A stretch of DNA of 64,000 bases, from assembly GCF_034190915.1 (NCBI RefSeq), contig NW_026947629.1, positions 62,001 to 126,000 on the forward strand, written 5' to 3'. Position numbers and translations under genes: made by a program. Source of the DNA: Cavia porcellus. Taxonomy: Eukaryota; Chordata; Mammalia; Rodentia; Caviidae. Shown in pieces: positions 23,472 through 37,576 of the stretch; position 1 is the first letter of the stretch; each line of letters opens with the position of its first letter. Below the pieces are notes generated by a model. It did no database searches, was not told the origin of the DNA, and saw only the letters and a program-made list of their open reading frames with translations.

Positions 23472-25075
23472 TACTAGTGAATCTAATGTAACACACACCC
23501 ATACAATGCGCACCACCCCGTGATGTTTTTCTCACTCCTACTAGTGACTGTAATGTAACACACACCCATACAATGCGCACCACCCCGTGATGATTTTCTC
23601 ACTCCTACTAGTGAATGTAATGTAACACACACCCGTACAATGCGCACCACCCCGTGATGTTCTCTCACTCCTACTAGTGAATGTAATGTAACACACACCC
23701 GTACAATGCGCACCACCCCGTGATGTTTTTCTCACTCCTACTAGTGAATGTAATGTAACACACACCCATACAATGCGCACCACCCCGTGATGTTTTTCTC
23801 ACTCCTACTAGTGAATGTAATGTAACACACACCCATACAATGCGCACCACCCCGTGATGTTTTTCTCACTCCTACTAGTGAATGTAATGTAACACACACC
23901 CATACAATGCGCACCACCCCGTGATGTTTTTCTCACTCCTACTAGTGAATCTAATGTAACACACACCCATACAATGCGCACCACCCCGTGATGTTTTTCT
24001 CACTCCTACTAGTGAATCTAATGTAACACACACCCAAACAATGCGAACCACCCCGTGTTGTTTTTCTCACTCCTACTAGTGAATGTAACGTAACACACAC
24101 CCATACAATGCGCACCACCCCGTGATGTTTTTCTCACTCCTAGTAGTGAATCTAATGTAACACACACCCATAAAATGCGCACCACACCGTGATGTTTTTC
24201 TCACTCCTACTAGTGAATCTAATGTAACACACACCCATACAAGGCGCACCACCCCGTGATGTATTTCTCACTCCTACTAGTGAATGTAATGTAACACACA
24301 CCCATACAAGGCGCACCACCCCGTGATGTATTTCTCACTCCTACTAGTGAATCTAATGTAACACACACCATACAATGCGCACCACCCCGTGATGTTTTTC
24401 TCACTCCTACTAGTGAATGTAATGTAACACACAGCCATACAATGCGCACCACCCCGTGATGTTTTTCTCACTCCTACTAGTGAATCTAATGTAACACACA
24501 CCCATACAATGCGCACCACCCCTTGATGTTTTTCTCACTCCTACTAGTGAATCTAATGTAACACACCCATACAATGCGCACCACCCCTTGATGTTTTTCT
24601 CACTCCTACTAGTGAATCTAATGTAACACACACCCATACAATGCGCACCACCCCGTGATGTTTTTCTCACTCCTACTAGTGAATCTAATGTAACGCACAT
24701 CCATACAATGCGCACCACCCCTTGATGTTTTTCTCACTCCTACTAGTGAATCTAATGTAACGCACACCCATACAATGCGCACCACCCCTTGATGTTTTTC
24801 TCACTCCTACTAGTGAATCTAATGTAACGCACACCCATACAATGCGCACCACCCCGTGATATTTTTCTCACTCCTTCTAGCGAATCTAATGTAACGCACA
24901 CCCATACAATGCGCACCACCCCGTGATGTTTTTCTCACTCCTACTAGTGAATCTAATGTAACACACACCCATACAATGCGCACCACCCCGTGATGTTTTT
25001 CTCACTCCTACTAGTGAATGTAATGTAACACACACCCATACAATGCGCACCACCCCGTGATGTTTTTCTCACTCC

Positions 25076-25273
25076 TATTAGTGAATCTATGTAACACACA
25101 CCCATACAATGCGCACCACCCCGTGATGTTTTTCTCACTCCTACTAGTGAATCTATGTAACACACACCCATACAATGCGCACCACCCCGTGATGTTTTTC
25201 TCACTCCTACTAGTGAATCTATGTAACACACACCCATACAATGCGCACCACCCCGTGATGTTTTTCTCACTCC
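25076..25273 (+). repeat. 66-bp monomer cluster (3)
   Basis: U2 counterpart of 20,131 at offset 4,945. Confidence 0.95.
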
Positions 25274-26344
25274 TACTAGTGAATCTAATGTAACACACAC
25301 CCATACAATGCGCACCACCCCGTGATGTTTTTCTCACTCCTACTAGTGAATCTAATGTAACACACACCCATACAATGCGCACCACCCCGTGATGTTTTTC
25401 TCACTCCTACTAGTGAATGTAATGTAACACACACCCATACAATGCGCACCACCCCGTGATGTTTTTCTCACTCCTACTAGTGAATCTAATGTAACACACA
25501 CCCATACAATGCGCACCACCCCGTGATGTTTTTCTCACTCCTACCTGTGAATGTAATGTAACACACACCCATGCAATGCGCACCACCCCGTGATGTTTCT
25601 CTCACTCCTACTAGTGAATCTAATGTAACACACACCCATACAATGCGCACCACCCCGTGATGTTTTTCTCACTCCTACTAGTGAATGTAATGTAACACAC
25701 ACCCGTACAATGTGCACCACCCCGTGATGTTTTTCTCACTCCTACTAGTGAATGTAATGTAACACACACCCGTACAATGCGCACCACCCCGTGATGATCT
25801 CTCACTCCTACTAGTGAATGTAATGTAACACACACCCGTACAATGCGCACCACCCCGTGATGTTTTTCTCACTCCTACTAGTGAATCTAATGTAACACAC
25901 ACCCATACAATGCGCACCACCCCGTGATGTTTTTCTCACTCCTACTAGTGAATGTAATGTAACACACACCCATACAATGCGCACCACCCCGTGATGTTTT
26001 TCTCACTCCTACTAGTGAATGTAATGTAACACACACCCATACAATGCGCACCACCCCGTGATGTTTTTCTCACTCCTACTAGTGAATCTAATGTAACACA
26101 CACCCATACAAGGCGCACCACCCCGTGATGTATTTCTCACTCCTACTAGTGAATGTAATGTAACACACACCCATACAAGGCGCACCACCCCGTGATGTTT
26201 TTCTCACTCCTACTAGTGAATCTAATGTAACACACACCCATACAAGGCGCACCACCCAGTGATGTTTTTCTCACTCCTACTAGTGAATGTAATGTAACAC
26301 ACACCCATACAATGCGCACCACCCCGTGATGTTTTTCTCACTCC

Positions 26345-26410
26345 TACTAGTGAATCTATGTAACACACACCCATACAATGCGCACCACCCCTTGATATTT
26401 TTCTCACTCC
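26345..26410 (+). repeat. Single 66-bp monomer
   Basis: An isolated GAATCTATG monomer that also carries CCTTGATATT. The related monomer at about 51,175 has the full AATG, so this deletion is private. Confidence 0.9.
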
Positions 26411-26944
26411 TACTAGTGAATCTAATGTGACACACACCCATACAATGCGCACCACCCCTTGATGTTTTTCTCACTCCTACTAGTGAATCTAATGTGACAC
26501 ACACCCATACAATGCGCACCACCAGTGATGTTTTTCTCACTCCTACTAGTGAATCTAATGTAACACACACTCATACAATGCGCACCACCCCTTGATGTTT
26601 TTCTCACTCCTACTAGTGAATCTAATGTAACACACACCCATACAATGCGCACCACCCCTTGATGTTTTTCTCACTCCTACTAGTGAATCTAATGTAACGC
26701 ACACCCATACAATGCGCACCACACCGTGATGTTTTTCTCACTCCTTCTAGCGAATCTAATGTAACGCACACCCATACAATGCGCACCACCCCGTGATGTT
26801 TTTCTCACTCCTACTAGCGAATCTAATGTAACACACACCATACAATGCGCACCACCCCGTGATGTTTTTCTCACTCCTACTAGTGAATGTAATGTAACAC
26901 AAACCCATACAATGCGCACCACCCCGTGATGTTTTTCTCACTCC

Positions 26945-27142
26945 TATTAGTGAATCTATGTAACACACACCCATACAATGCGCACCACCCCGTGATGTTT
27001 TTCTCACTCCTACTAGTGAATCTATGTAACACACACCCATACAATGCGCACAACCCCGTGATGTTTTTCTCACTCCTACTAGTGAATCTATGTAACACAC
27101 ACCCATACAATGCGCACCACCCCGTGATGTTTTTCTCACTCC
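26945..27142 (+). repeat. 66-bp monomer cluster (3)
   Basis: TATTAG-led triple with a GCACAACC variant in the second monomer, shared with 51,766, 57,985 and 62,464. Confidence 0.95.
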
Positions 27143-28346
27143 TACTAGTGAATCTAATGTAACACACACCCATACAATGCGCACCACCCCGTGATGTTTT
27201 TCTCACTCCTACTAGTGAATCTAATGTAACACACACCCAAACAATGCGCACCACCCCGTGATGTTTTTCTCACTCCTACTAGTGAATGTAATGTAACACA
27301 CACCAATACAATGCGCACCACCCCGTGATGTTTTTCTCACTCCTACTAGTGAATGTAATGTAACACACACCCATACAATGCGCACCACCCCGTGATGTTT
27401 TTCTCACTCCTACCTGTGAATGTAATGTAACACACACCCATGCAATGCGCACCACCCCGTGATGTTTTTCTCACTCCTATTAGTGAATCTAATGTAACAC
27501 ACAACCATACAATGCGCACCACCCCGTGATGTTTTTCTCACTCCTACTAGTGAATGTAAGGTAACACACACCCATACAATGCGCACCACCCCGTGATGTT
27601 TTTCTCACTCCTACTAGTGAATGTAATGTAACACACACCCGTACAATGCGCACCACCCCGTGACGTTCTCTCACTCCTACTAGTGAATGTAATGTAACAC
27701 ACACCCGTACAATGCGCACCACCCCGTGATGTTCTCTCACTCCTACTAGTGAATGTAATGTAACACACACCCATACAATGCGCACCACCCCGTGATGTTT
27801 TTCTCACTCCTACTAGTGAATGTAATGTAACACACACCCATACAATGCGCACCACCCCGTGATGTTTTTCTCACTCCTACTAGTGAATGTAATGTAACAC
27901 ACACCCATACAATGCGCACCACCCCGTGATGTTTTTCTCACTCCTACTAGTGAATGTAATGTAACACACACCCATACAATGCGCACCACCCCGTGATGTT
28001 TTTCTCACTCCTACTAGTGAATGTAATGTAACACACACCCAAACAATGCGAACGACACCGTGTTGTTTTTCTCACTCCTACTAGTGAATGTAATGTAACA
28101 CACACCCATACAATGCGCACCACCCCGTGATGTTTTTCTCACTCCTAGTAGTGAATCATATGTAACACACACCCATACAATGCGCACCACACCGTGATGT
28201 TTTTCTCACTCCTACTAGTGAATCTAATGTAACACACACCCATACAAGGCGCACCACCCCGTGATGTATTTCTCACTCCTACTAGTGAATGTAATGTAAT
28301 ACACACCCATACAAGGCGCATCACCCCGTGATGTTTTTCTCACTCC

Positions 28347-28748
28347 TACTAGTGAATCTAATGTAACACACACCCATACAATGCGCACCACCCCGTGATG
28401 TTTTTCTCACTCCTACTAGTGAATCTAATGTAACACACAACCATACAATGCGCACCACCCCGTGATGTTTTTCTCACTCCTACTAGTGAATCTAATGTAA
28501 CACACACCCATACAATGCGCACCACCCCTTGATATTTTTCTCACTCCTACTAGTGAATCTAATGTAACACACACCCATACAATGCGCACCACCCCTTGAT
28601 GTTTTTCTCACTCCTACTAGTGAATCTAATGTAACACACACCCATACAATGCGCACCACCCCGTGATGTTTTTCTCACTCCTACTAGTGAATCTAATGTA
28701 ACACACACCCATGCAATGCGCACCACCCCTTGATGTTTTTCTCACTCC
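28347..28748 (+). repeat. Six-monomer duplication, copy 1 (402 bp)
   Basis: Six full 67-bp monomers. The second carries ACAACC, the third CCTTGATATT, and the sixth CCATGCAATG with CCTTGATG. The same order follows in the next 402 bp, with offsets of exactly 402. Confidence 0.9.
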
Positions 28749-29150
28749 TACTAGTGAATCTAATGTAACACACACCCATACAATGCGCACCACCCCGTGA
28801 TGTTTTTCTCACTCCTACTAGTGAATCTAATGTAACACACAACCATACAATGCGCACCACCCCGTGATGTTTTTCTCACTCCTACTAGTGAATCTAATGT
28901 AACACACACCCATACAATGCGCACCACCCCTTGATATTTTTCTCACTCCTACTAGTGAATCTAATGTAACACACACCCATACAATGCGCACCACCCCTTG
29001 ATGTTTTTCTCACTCCTACTAGTGAATCTAATGTAACACACACCCATACAATGCGCACCACCCCGTGATGTTTTTCTCACTCCTACTAGTGAATCTAATG
29101 TAACACACACCCATGCAATGCGCACCACCCCTTGATGTTTTTCTCACTCC
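28749..29150 (+). repeat. Six-monomer duplication, copy 2 (402 bp)
   Basis: Repeats the ACAACC, TTGATATT (28,933) and CATGCAATG markers. The array then continues with GTAACGCAC monomers that mark the approach to a triple 66-bp cluster at 29,486. Confidence 0.9.
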
Positions 29151-29485
29151 TACTAGTGAATCTAATGTAACGCACACCCATACAATGCGCACCACCCCTT
29201 GATGTTTTTCTCACTCCTACTAGTGAATCTAATGTAACGCACACCCATACAATGCGCACCACCCCGTGATGTTTTTCTCACTCCTTCTAGCGAATCTAAT
29301 GTAATGCACACCCATACAATGCGCACCACCCCGTGATGTTTTTCTCACTCCTACTAGCGAATCTAATGTAACACACACCCATACAATGCGCACCACCCCG
29401 TGATGTTTTTCTCACTCCTACTAGTGAATGTAATGTAACACACACCCATACAATGCGCACCAGCCCGTGATGTTTTTCTCACTCC

Positions 29486-29683
29486 TATTAGTGAATCTAT
29501 GTAACACACACCCATACAATGCGCACCACCCCGTGATGTTTTTCTCACTCCTACTAGTGAATCTATGTAACACACACCCATACAATGCGCACCACCCCGT
29601 TATGTTTTTCTCACTCCTACTAGTGAATCTATGTAACACACACCCATACAATGCGCACCACCCCGTGATGTTTTTCTCACTCC
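29486..29683 (+). repeat. 66-bp monomer cluster (3)
   Basis: TATTAG-led triple. The second monomer has CCGTTATG for CCGTGATG. It lies just left of D1. Confidence 0.95.
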
Positions 29684-31157
29684 TACTAGTGAATCTAATG
29701 TAACACACACCCATACAATGCGCACCACCCCGTGATGTTTTTCTCACTCCTACTAGTGAATCTAATGAAACACACACCCATACAATGCGCACCACCGCGT
29801 GATGTTTTTCTCACTCCTACTAGTGAATGTAATGTAACACACACCCATACAATGCGCACCACCCCGTGATGTTTTTCTCACTCCTAGTAGTGAATCTAAT
29901 GTAACGCACACCCATACAATGCGCACCACACCGTCATGTTTTTCTCACTCCTACTAGTGAATCTAATGTAACACACACCCATACAAGGCGCACCACCCCG
30001 TGATGTATTTCTCACTCCTACTAGTGAATGTAATGTAACACACACCCATACAAGGCGCACCACCCCGTGATGTATTTCTCACTCCTACTAGTGAATCTAA
30101 TGTAACACACACCCATACAATGCGCACCACCCCGTGATGTTTTTCTCACTCCTACTAGTGAATCTAATGTAACACACAACCATACAATGCGCACCACCCC
30201 GTGATGTTTTTCTCACTCCTACTAGTGAATCTAATGTAACACACACCCATACAATGCGCACCACCCCTTGATGTTTTTCTCACTCCTACTAGTGAATGTA
30301 ATGTAACACACACCCATACAATGCGCACCACCCCGTGATGTTTTTCTCACTCCTACTAGTGAATCTAATGTAACACAAACCCATACAGTGCGCACCACCC
30401 CGTGATGTTTTTCTCACTCCTACTAGTGAATGTAATGTAACACACACCCATACAGTGCGCACCACCCCGTGATGTTTTTCTCACTCCTACTAGTGAATGT
30501 AATGTAACACACACCCATACAATGCGCACCACAATGTGATGTTTTTCTCACTCCTACTAGTGAATCTAATGTAACACACACCCATACAATGCGCACCACC
30601 CCGTGATGTTTTTCTCACTCCCACTAGTGAATCTAATGTAACACACACCCATACAATGCGCACCACCCCGTGATGTTTTTCTCACTCCTACTAGTGAATG
30701 TAATGTAACACACACCCATACAATGCGCACCACCCCGTGATGTTTTTCTCACTCCTACTAGTGAATCTAATGAAACACACACCCATACAATGCGCACCAC
30801 CCCGTGATGTTTTTCTCACTCCTACTAGTGAATCTAATGTAACACACACCCATACAATGCGCACCACCCCGTGATGTTTTTCTCACTCCTACTAGTGAAT
30901 CTAATGTAACACACACCCATACAATGCGCACCACCCCGTGATGTTTTTGTGACTCCTACTAGCGAATCTAATGTAACACACACCCATACAATGCGCACCA
31001 CCCCGTGATGTTTTTCTCACTCCTACTAGTGAATCTAATGTAACACACACCCAAACAATGCGCACCCCCCTGTGATGTTTTTCTCACTCCTACTAGCAAA
31101 TCTAATGTAACACACACCCATACAATGCGCACCACCCCGTGATGTTTTTCTCACTCC

Positions 31158-31355
31158 TATTAGTTAATCTATGTAACACACACCCATACAATGCGCACCA
31201 CCCCGTGATGTTTTTCTCACTCCTACTAGTGAATCTATGTAACACACACCCATACAATGCGCACCACCCCGTGATGTTTTTCTCACTCCTACTAGTGAAT
31301 CTATGTAACACACACCCAAACAATGCGCACCACCCCGTGATGTTTTTCTCACTCC
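31158..31355 (+). repeat. 66-bp monomer cluster (3)
   Basis: First triple of D1. The first monomer reads TATTAGTTAATC and the third carries CCCAAAC. Confidence 0.95.
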
Positions 31356-32560
31356 TACTATTGAATCTAATGTAACATACACCCATACAATGCGCACCAC
31401 CCCGAGATGTTTTTCTCACTCCTACTAGTGACTGTAATGTAACACACACCCATACAATGCGCACCACCCCGTGATGTTTTTCTCACTCCTACTACTGAAT
31501 GTAATGTAACACACACCCATACAATGCGCACCACCCCGTGATGTTCTCTCACTCCTACTAGTGAATGTAATGTAACACACACCCGTACAATGCGCACCAC
31601 CCCGTGATGTTTTTCTCACTCCTACTAGTGAATGTAATGTAACACACACCCATACAATGCGCACCACCCCGTGATGTTTTTCTCACTCCTACTAGTGAAT
31701 GTAATGTAACACACACCCATACAATGCGCACCACCCCGTGATGTTTTTCTCACTCCTACTAGTGAATGTAATGTAACACACACCCATACAATGCGCACCA
31801 CCCCGTGATGTTTTTGTCACTCCTACTAGTGAATGTAATGTTACACACACCCATACAATGCGCACCACCCCGTGATGTTTTTCTCACTCCTACTAGTGAA
31901 TCTAATGTAACACACAACCATACAATGCGCACCACCCCGTGATGTTTTTCTCTCTCCTACTAGTGAATCTAATGTAACACACACCCATACAATGCGCACC
32001 ACCCCTTGATGTTTTTCTCACTCCTACTAGTGAATCTAATGTAACGCACACCCATACAATGCGCACCACCCCTTGATGTTTTTCTCACTCCTACTAGTGA
32101 ATCTAATGTAACACACACCCATACAATGCGCACCACCCCGTGATGTTTTTCTCACTCCTACTAGTGAATCTAATGTAACACACATCCATGCAATGCGCAC
32201 CACCCCTTGATGTTTTTCTCACTCCTACTAGTGAATCTAATGTAACGCACACCCATACAATGCGCAGCACCCCTTGATGTTTTTCTCACTCCTACTAGTG
32301 AATCTAATGTAACGCACACCCATACAATGTGCACCACCCCGTGATGTTTTTCTCACTCCTTCTAGAGAATCTAATGTAACGCACACCCATACAATGCGCA
32401 CCACCCCTTGATGTTTTTCTCACTCCTACTAGTGAATCTAATGTAACACACATCCATACAATGCGCACCACCCCTTGATGTTTTTCTCACTCCTACTAGT
32501 GAATGTAATGTAACACACACCCATACAATGCGCACCACTCCGTGATGTTTTTCTCACTCC

Positions 32561-32758
32561 TATTAGTGAATCTATGTAACACACACCCATACAATGCGCA
32601 CCACCCCGTGATGTTTTTCTCACTCCTACTAGTGAATCTATGTAACACACACCCATACAATGCGCACCACACCGTGATGTTTTTCTCACTCCTACTAGTG
32701 AATCTATGTAACACACACCCATACAATGCGCACCACCCCGTGATGTTTTTCTCACTCC
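32561..32758 (+). repeat. 66-bp monomer cluster (3)
   Basis: Second triple of D1, preceded by a CACTCCG monomer. The next two monomers read AATGTGACAC. Confidence 0.95.
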
Positions 32759-33434
32759 TACTAGTGAATCTAATGTGACACACACCCATACAATGCGCAC
32801 CACCCCGTGATGTTTTTCTCACTCCTACTAGTGAATCTAATGTGACACACAGCCATACAATGCGCACCACCCCGTGATGTTTTTCTCACTCCTACTAGTG
32901 AATGTAATGTAACACACACCCATACAATGCGCACCACCCCGTGATGTTTTTCTCACTCCTACTAGTGAATGTAATGTAACACACACCCATACAATGCGCA
33001 CCACACCGTGATGTTTTTCTCACTCCTACTAGTGAATGTAATGTAACACACACCCATACAATGCGCACCACCCCGTGATGTTTTTCTCACTCCTACTAGT
33101 GAATCTAACGTAACACACACCCATACAATGCGCACCACCCCGTGATGTTTTTCTCACTCCTACTAGTGAATGTAATGTAACACACAGCCATACAATGCGC
33201 ACCACCCCATGATGTTTTTCTCACTCCTACTAGTGAATGTAATGTAACACACACCCATACAATGCGCACCACCCCGTGATGTTTTTCTCACTCCTACTAG
33301 TGAATGTAATGTAACACACACCCAAACAATGCGAACCACCCCGTGTTGTTTTTCTCACTCCTACTAGTGAATGTAATGTAACACACACCCATACAATGCG
33401 CACCACCCCGTGATGTTTTTCTCACTCCTAGTAG

Positions 33435-34513
33435 TGAATCTAATGTAACACACACCCATACAATGCGCACCACCCCGTGATGTTTTTCTCACTAGTACTA
33501 GTGAATCTAATGTAACACACAACCATACAATGCGCACCACCCCGTGATGTTTTTCTCACTCCTACTAGTGAATCTAATGTAACACACACCCATACAATGC
33601 GCAACACCCCTTGATGTTTTTCTCACTCCTAGTAGTGAATCTAATGTAACACACACCCATACAATGCGCACCACACCGTGATGTTTTTCTCACTCCTACT
33701 AGTGAATCTAATGTAACACACAACCATACAATGCGCACCACCCCGTGATGATTTTCTCACTCCTACTAGTGAATCTAATGTAACACACACCCATACAATG
33801 CGCACCACCCCTTGATGTTTTTCTCACTCCTACTAGTGAATCTAATGTAACACACACCCATACAATGCGCACCACCCCGTGATGTTTTTCTCACTCCTAC
33901 TAGTGAATGTAATGTAACACACACCCATACAATGCGCACCACCCCGTGATGTTTTTCTCACTCCTACTAGTGAATGTAATGTAACACACACCCATACAAT
34001 GCGCACCACCCCGTGATGTTTTTCTCACTCCTACAAGTGAATGTAATGTAACACACACCCATACAATGCGCACCACCCCGTGATGTTTTTCTCACTCCTA
34101 CTAGTGAATCTAATGTAACACACATCCATACAATGCGCACCACCCCTTGATGTTTTTCTCACTCCTACTAGTGAATCTAATGTAACACACACCCATACAA
34201 TGCGCACCACCCCTTGATATTTTTCTCACTCCTACTAGTGAATCTAATGTAACGCACACCCATACAATGTGCACCACCCCGTGATGTTTTTCTCACTCCT
34301 TCTAGCAAATCTAATGTAACGCACACCCATACAATGCGCACCACCCCGTGATGTTTTTCTCACTCCTACTAGTGAATCTAATGTAACACACACCCATACA
34401 ATGCGCACCACCCCGTGATGTTTTTCTCATTCCTACTAGTGAATGTAATGTAACACACACCCATACAATGCGCACCACTCCGTGATATTTTTCTCACTCC
34501 TATTAGTGAATCT
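33435..34513 (+). repeat. Segment repeated at offset 4,083 within D1
   Basis: About 1.08 kb that recurs at 37,518-38,596, with the palindrome at 33,489/37,572 and the CTACAAG monomer at 34,034/38,117. The copies differ at several points (GCAACAC near 33,604, CACACCG near 33,673, CGGACC near 38,019), so this duplication is older than D1/D2, which carry it in both copies. Confidence 0.85.
33489..33504. repeat. 16-bp perfect palindrome
   Basis: D1. It sits next to an ACAACC monomer, unlike the two palindromes in the left part, so it may have arisen separately or been moved by conversion. Confidence 0.95.
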
Positions 34514-34632
34514 ATGTAACACACACCCATACAATGCGCACCACCCCGTGATGTTTTTCTCACTCCTACTAGTGAATCTATGTAACACACACCCATACAA
34601 TGCGCACCACCCCGTGATGTTTTTCTCACTCC
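34501..34632 (+). repeat. 66-bp monomer cluster (2)
   Basis: TATTAG-led pair after a TGATATTTTTC monomer. The D1/D2 exchange point corresponds to a place within its first monomer. Confidence 0.95.
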
Positions 34633-35435
34633 TACTAGTGAATGTAATGTGACACACACCCATACAATGCGCACCACCCCGTGATGTTTTTCTCACTCCT
34701 ACTAGTGAATGTAATGTAACACACACCCATACAATGCGCACCACCCCGTGATGTTTTTCTCACTCCTACTTGTGAATGTAATGTAACACACACCCATACA
34801 ATGCGCACCACCCCGTGATGTTTTTCTCACTCCTACTAGTGAATCTAATGTAACACACACCCATACAATGCGCACCACCCCGTGATGTTTTTCTCACTCC
34901 TACTAGTGAATGTAATGTAACACACACCGATACAATGTGCACCACCCCGTGATGTTTTTCTCACTCCTACTAGTGAATGTAATGTAACACACACCCATAC
35001 AATGCGCACCACCCCATGATGTTTTTCTCACTCCTACTAGTGAATGTAATGTAACACACACCCATACAATGCGCACCACCCCGTGATGTTCTCTCACTCC
35101 TACTAGTGAATGTAATGTAACACACACCCGTACAATGCGCACCACCCCTTGATGTTTTTTTCACTCCTACTAGTGAATGTAATGTAACACACACCCATAC
35201 AATGCGCACCACCCAGTGATGTTTTTCTCACTCCTACTAGTGAATCTAATGTAACACACACCCATACAATGCGCACCACCCCGTGATGTTTTTCTCACTC
35301 CTACTAGTGAATGTAATGTAACACACACCCATACAATGCGCACCACCCCGTGATGTTTTTCTCACTCCTACTAGTGAATGTAATGTAACACACACCCATA
35401 CAATGCGCACCACCCCGTGATGTTTTTCTCACTCC

Positions 35436-35770
35436 TACTAGTGAATGTAATGTAACACACACCCAAACAATGCGAACCACCCCGTGTTGTTTTTCTCACT
35501 CCTACTAGTGAATGTAATGTAACACACACCCATACAATGCGCACCACCTCGTGATGTTTTTCTCACTCCTAGTAGTGAATCTAATGTAACACACACCCAT
35601 ACAATGCGCACCACCCCGTGATGTTTTTCTCACTCCTACTAGTGAATCTAATGTAACACACAACCATACAATGCGCACCACCCCGTGATGTTTTTCTCAC
35701 TCCTACTAGTGAATCTAATGTAACACACACCCATACAATGCGCACCACCCCGTGATGTTTTTCTCACTCC
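35436..35770 (+). repeat. Five-monomer duplication, copy 1 (335 bp)
   Basis: Five 67-bp monomers in order: the CCCAAAC/GTGTTG type, a CTCGTGATG type, a CCTAGTAG type, an ACAACC type and a standard one. They repeat immediately at 35,771. D2 carries the same pair at 44,269. Confidence 0.9.
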
Positions 35771-36105
35771 TACTAGTGAATGTAATGTAACACACACCCA
35801 AACAATGCGAACCACCCCGTGTTGTTTTTCTCACTCCTACTAGTGAATGTAATGTAACACACACCCATACAATGCGCACCACCTCGTGATGTTTTTCTCA
35901 CTCCTAGTAGTGAATCTAATGTAACACACACCCATACAATGCGCACCACCCCGTGATGTTTTTCTCACTCCTACTAGTGAATCTAATGTAACACACACCC
36001 ATACAATGCGCACCACCCCGTGATGTTTTTCTCACTCCTACTAGTGAATCTAATGTAACACACACCCATACAATGCGCACCACCCCGTGATGTTTTTCTC
36101 ACTCC
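35771..36105 (+). repeat. Five-monomer duplication, copy 2 (335 bp)
   Basis: Same order as copy 1, except that the fourth monomer reads ACACCC (C at 35,998) where copy 1 and both D2 copies read ACAACC. Confidence 0.9.
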
Positions 36106-36172
36106 TACTAGTGAATCTAATGTAACACACACCCATACAATGCGCACCACCCCGTGATGTTTTTCTCACTCC

Positions 36173-37576
36173 TACTAGTGAATGTAACGTAACACACACC
36201 CATACAATGCGCACCACCCCGTGATGTTTTTCTCACTCTTACTAGTGAATGTAATGTAACACACACCCATACAATGCGCACCACCCCGTGATGTTTTTCT
36301 CACTCCTACTACTGAATGTAATGTAACACACACCCATACAAAGCGCACCACCCCGTGATGTTTTTCTCACTCCTACTAGTGAATGTAATGCAACACACAC
36401 CCAAACAATGCGAATGACCCCGTGTTGTTTTTCTCACTCCTACTAGTGAATGTAATGTAACACACACCCATACAATGCGCACCACCCCGTGATGTTTTTC
36501 TCACTCCTAGTAGTGAATCTAATGTAACACACACCCATACAATGCGCACCACACCGTGATGTTTTTCTCACTCCTACTAGTGAATCTAATGTAACACACA
36601 CCCATACAAGGCGCACCACCCCGTGATGTATTTCTCACTCCTACTAGTGAATCTAATGTAACACACACCCATACAATGCGCACCACCCCGTGATGTTTTT
36701 CTCACTCCTACTACTGAATCTAATGTAACACACAACCATACAATGCGCACCACCCCGTGATGTTTTTCTCACTCCTACTAGTGAATCTAATGTAACACAC
36801 ACCCATACAATGCGCACCACCCCGTGATGTTTTTCTCACTCCTACTAGTGAATCTAATGTAACACACAACCATACAATGCGCACCACCCCGTGATGTTTT
36901 TCTCACTCCTACTAGTGAATCTAATGTAACACACACCCATACAATGCGCACCACCCCGTGATGTTTTTCTCACTCCTACTAGTGAATCTAATGTAACACA
37001 CACCCATACAATGCGCACCACCCCGTGATGTTTTTCTCACTCCTACTAGTGAATGTAACGTAACACACACCCATACAATGCGCACCACCCCGTGATGTTT
37101 TTCTCACTCCTACTAGTGAATGTAATGTAACACACACCCATACAATGCGCACCACCCCGTGATGTTTTTCTCACTCCTACTACTGAATGTAATGTAACAC
37201 ACACGATACAATGCGCACCACCCCGTGATGTTTTTCTCACTCCTACTAGTGAATGTAATGCAACACACACCCAAACAATGCGAATGACCCCGTGTTGTTT
37301 TTCTCACTCCTACTAGTGAATGTAATGTAACACACACCCATACAATGCGCACCACCCCGTGATGTTTTTCTCACTCCTAGTAGTGAATCTAATGTAACAC
37401 ACACCCATACAATGCGCACCACACCGTGATGTTTTTCTCACTCCTACTAGTGAATCTAATGTAACACACACCCATACAAGGCGCACCACCCCGTGATGTA
37501 TTTCTCACTCCTACTAGTGAATCTAATGTAACACACACCCATACAATGCGCACCACCCCGTGATGTTTTTCTCACT
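36173..37576 (+). repeat. 13-monomer doublet in D1 (870-871 bp offset)
   Basis: About 530 bp starting with the GTAACGTAAC monomer at 36,173 recur at 37,044. The GCAACAC/GAATGACC monomers are at 36,391 and 37,261. The offset changes from 871 to 870 because the second copy has a 66-bp monomer reading ACACGATAC. The second copy then enters the palindrome monomer at 37,572. Confidence 0.85.

Larger units (their letters stand above)
20912..25938 (+). repeat. Large unit U2 (4,945-bp form)
   Basis: A copy of U1 without the 2,072-bp duplication. It starts with the AATAAA monomer region and ends near 25,938, where the expected TCACTCCCAC before a further AATAAA monomer is replaced by TCACTCCTAC and the sequence enters a different region. 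A private T-to-C at about 25,598 gives TTTCTCTC. Confidence 0.87.
25939..29763 (+). repeat. Transition satellite region, related to 51.0-53.0 kb
   Basis: Only satellite. From about 26,220 to 28,220 it is collinear with about 51,040-53,040 at offsets of 24,820-24,821, including the TTGATATT monomer, the triple 66-bp cluster (26,945/51,766) and the GTGTTG monomer (28,051/52,872). After 28,220 the two diverge. It also contains a six-monomer duplication. Confidence 0.82.

Noticed and set aside
26756..27187. Open frames of 72-143 codons on both strands, such as the longest one here
   Set aside because: They are the monomer translated: 22-residue periods on each strand, present only where 66-bp monomers keep the frame. 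Overlapping frames offset by 67 bp read the same repeat, starts and stops fall at fixed monomer positions, and there is no domain, promoter or splice context. None is called as a gene.
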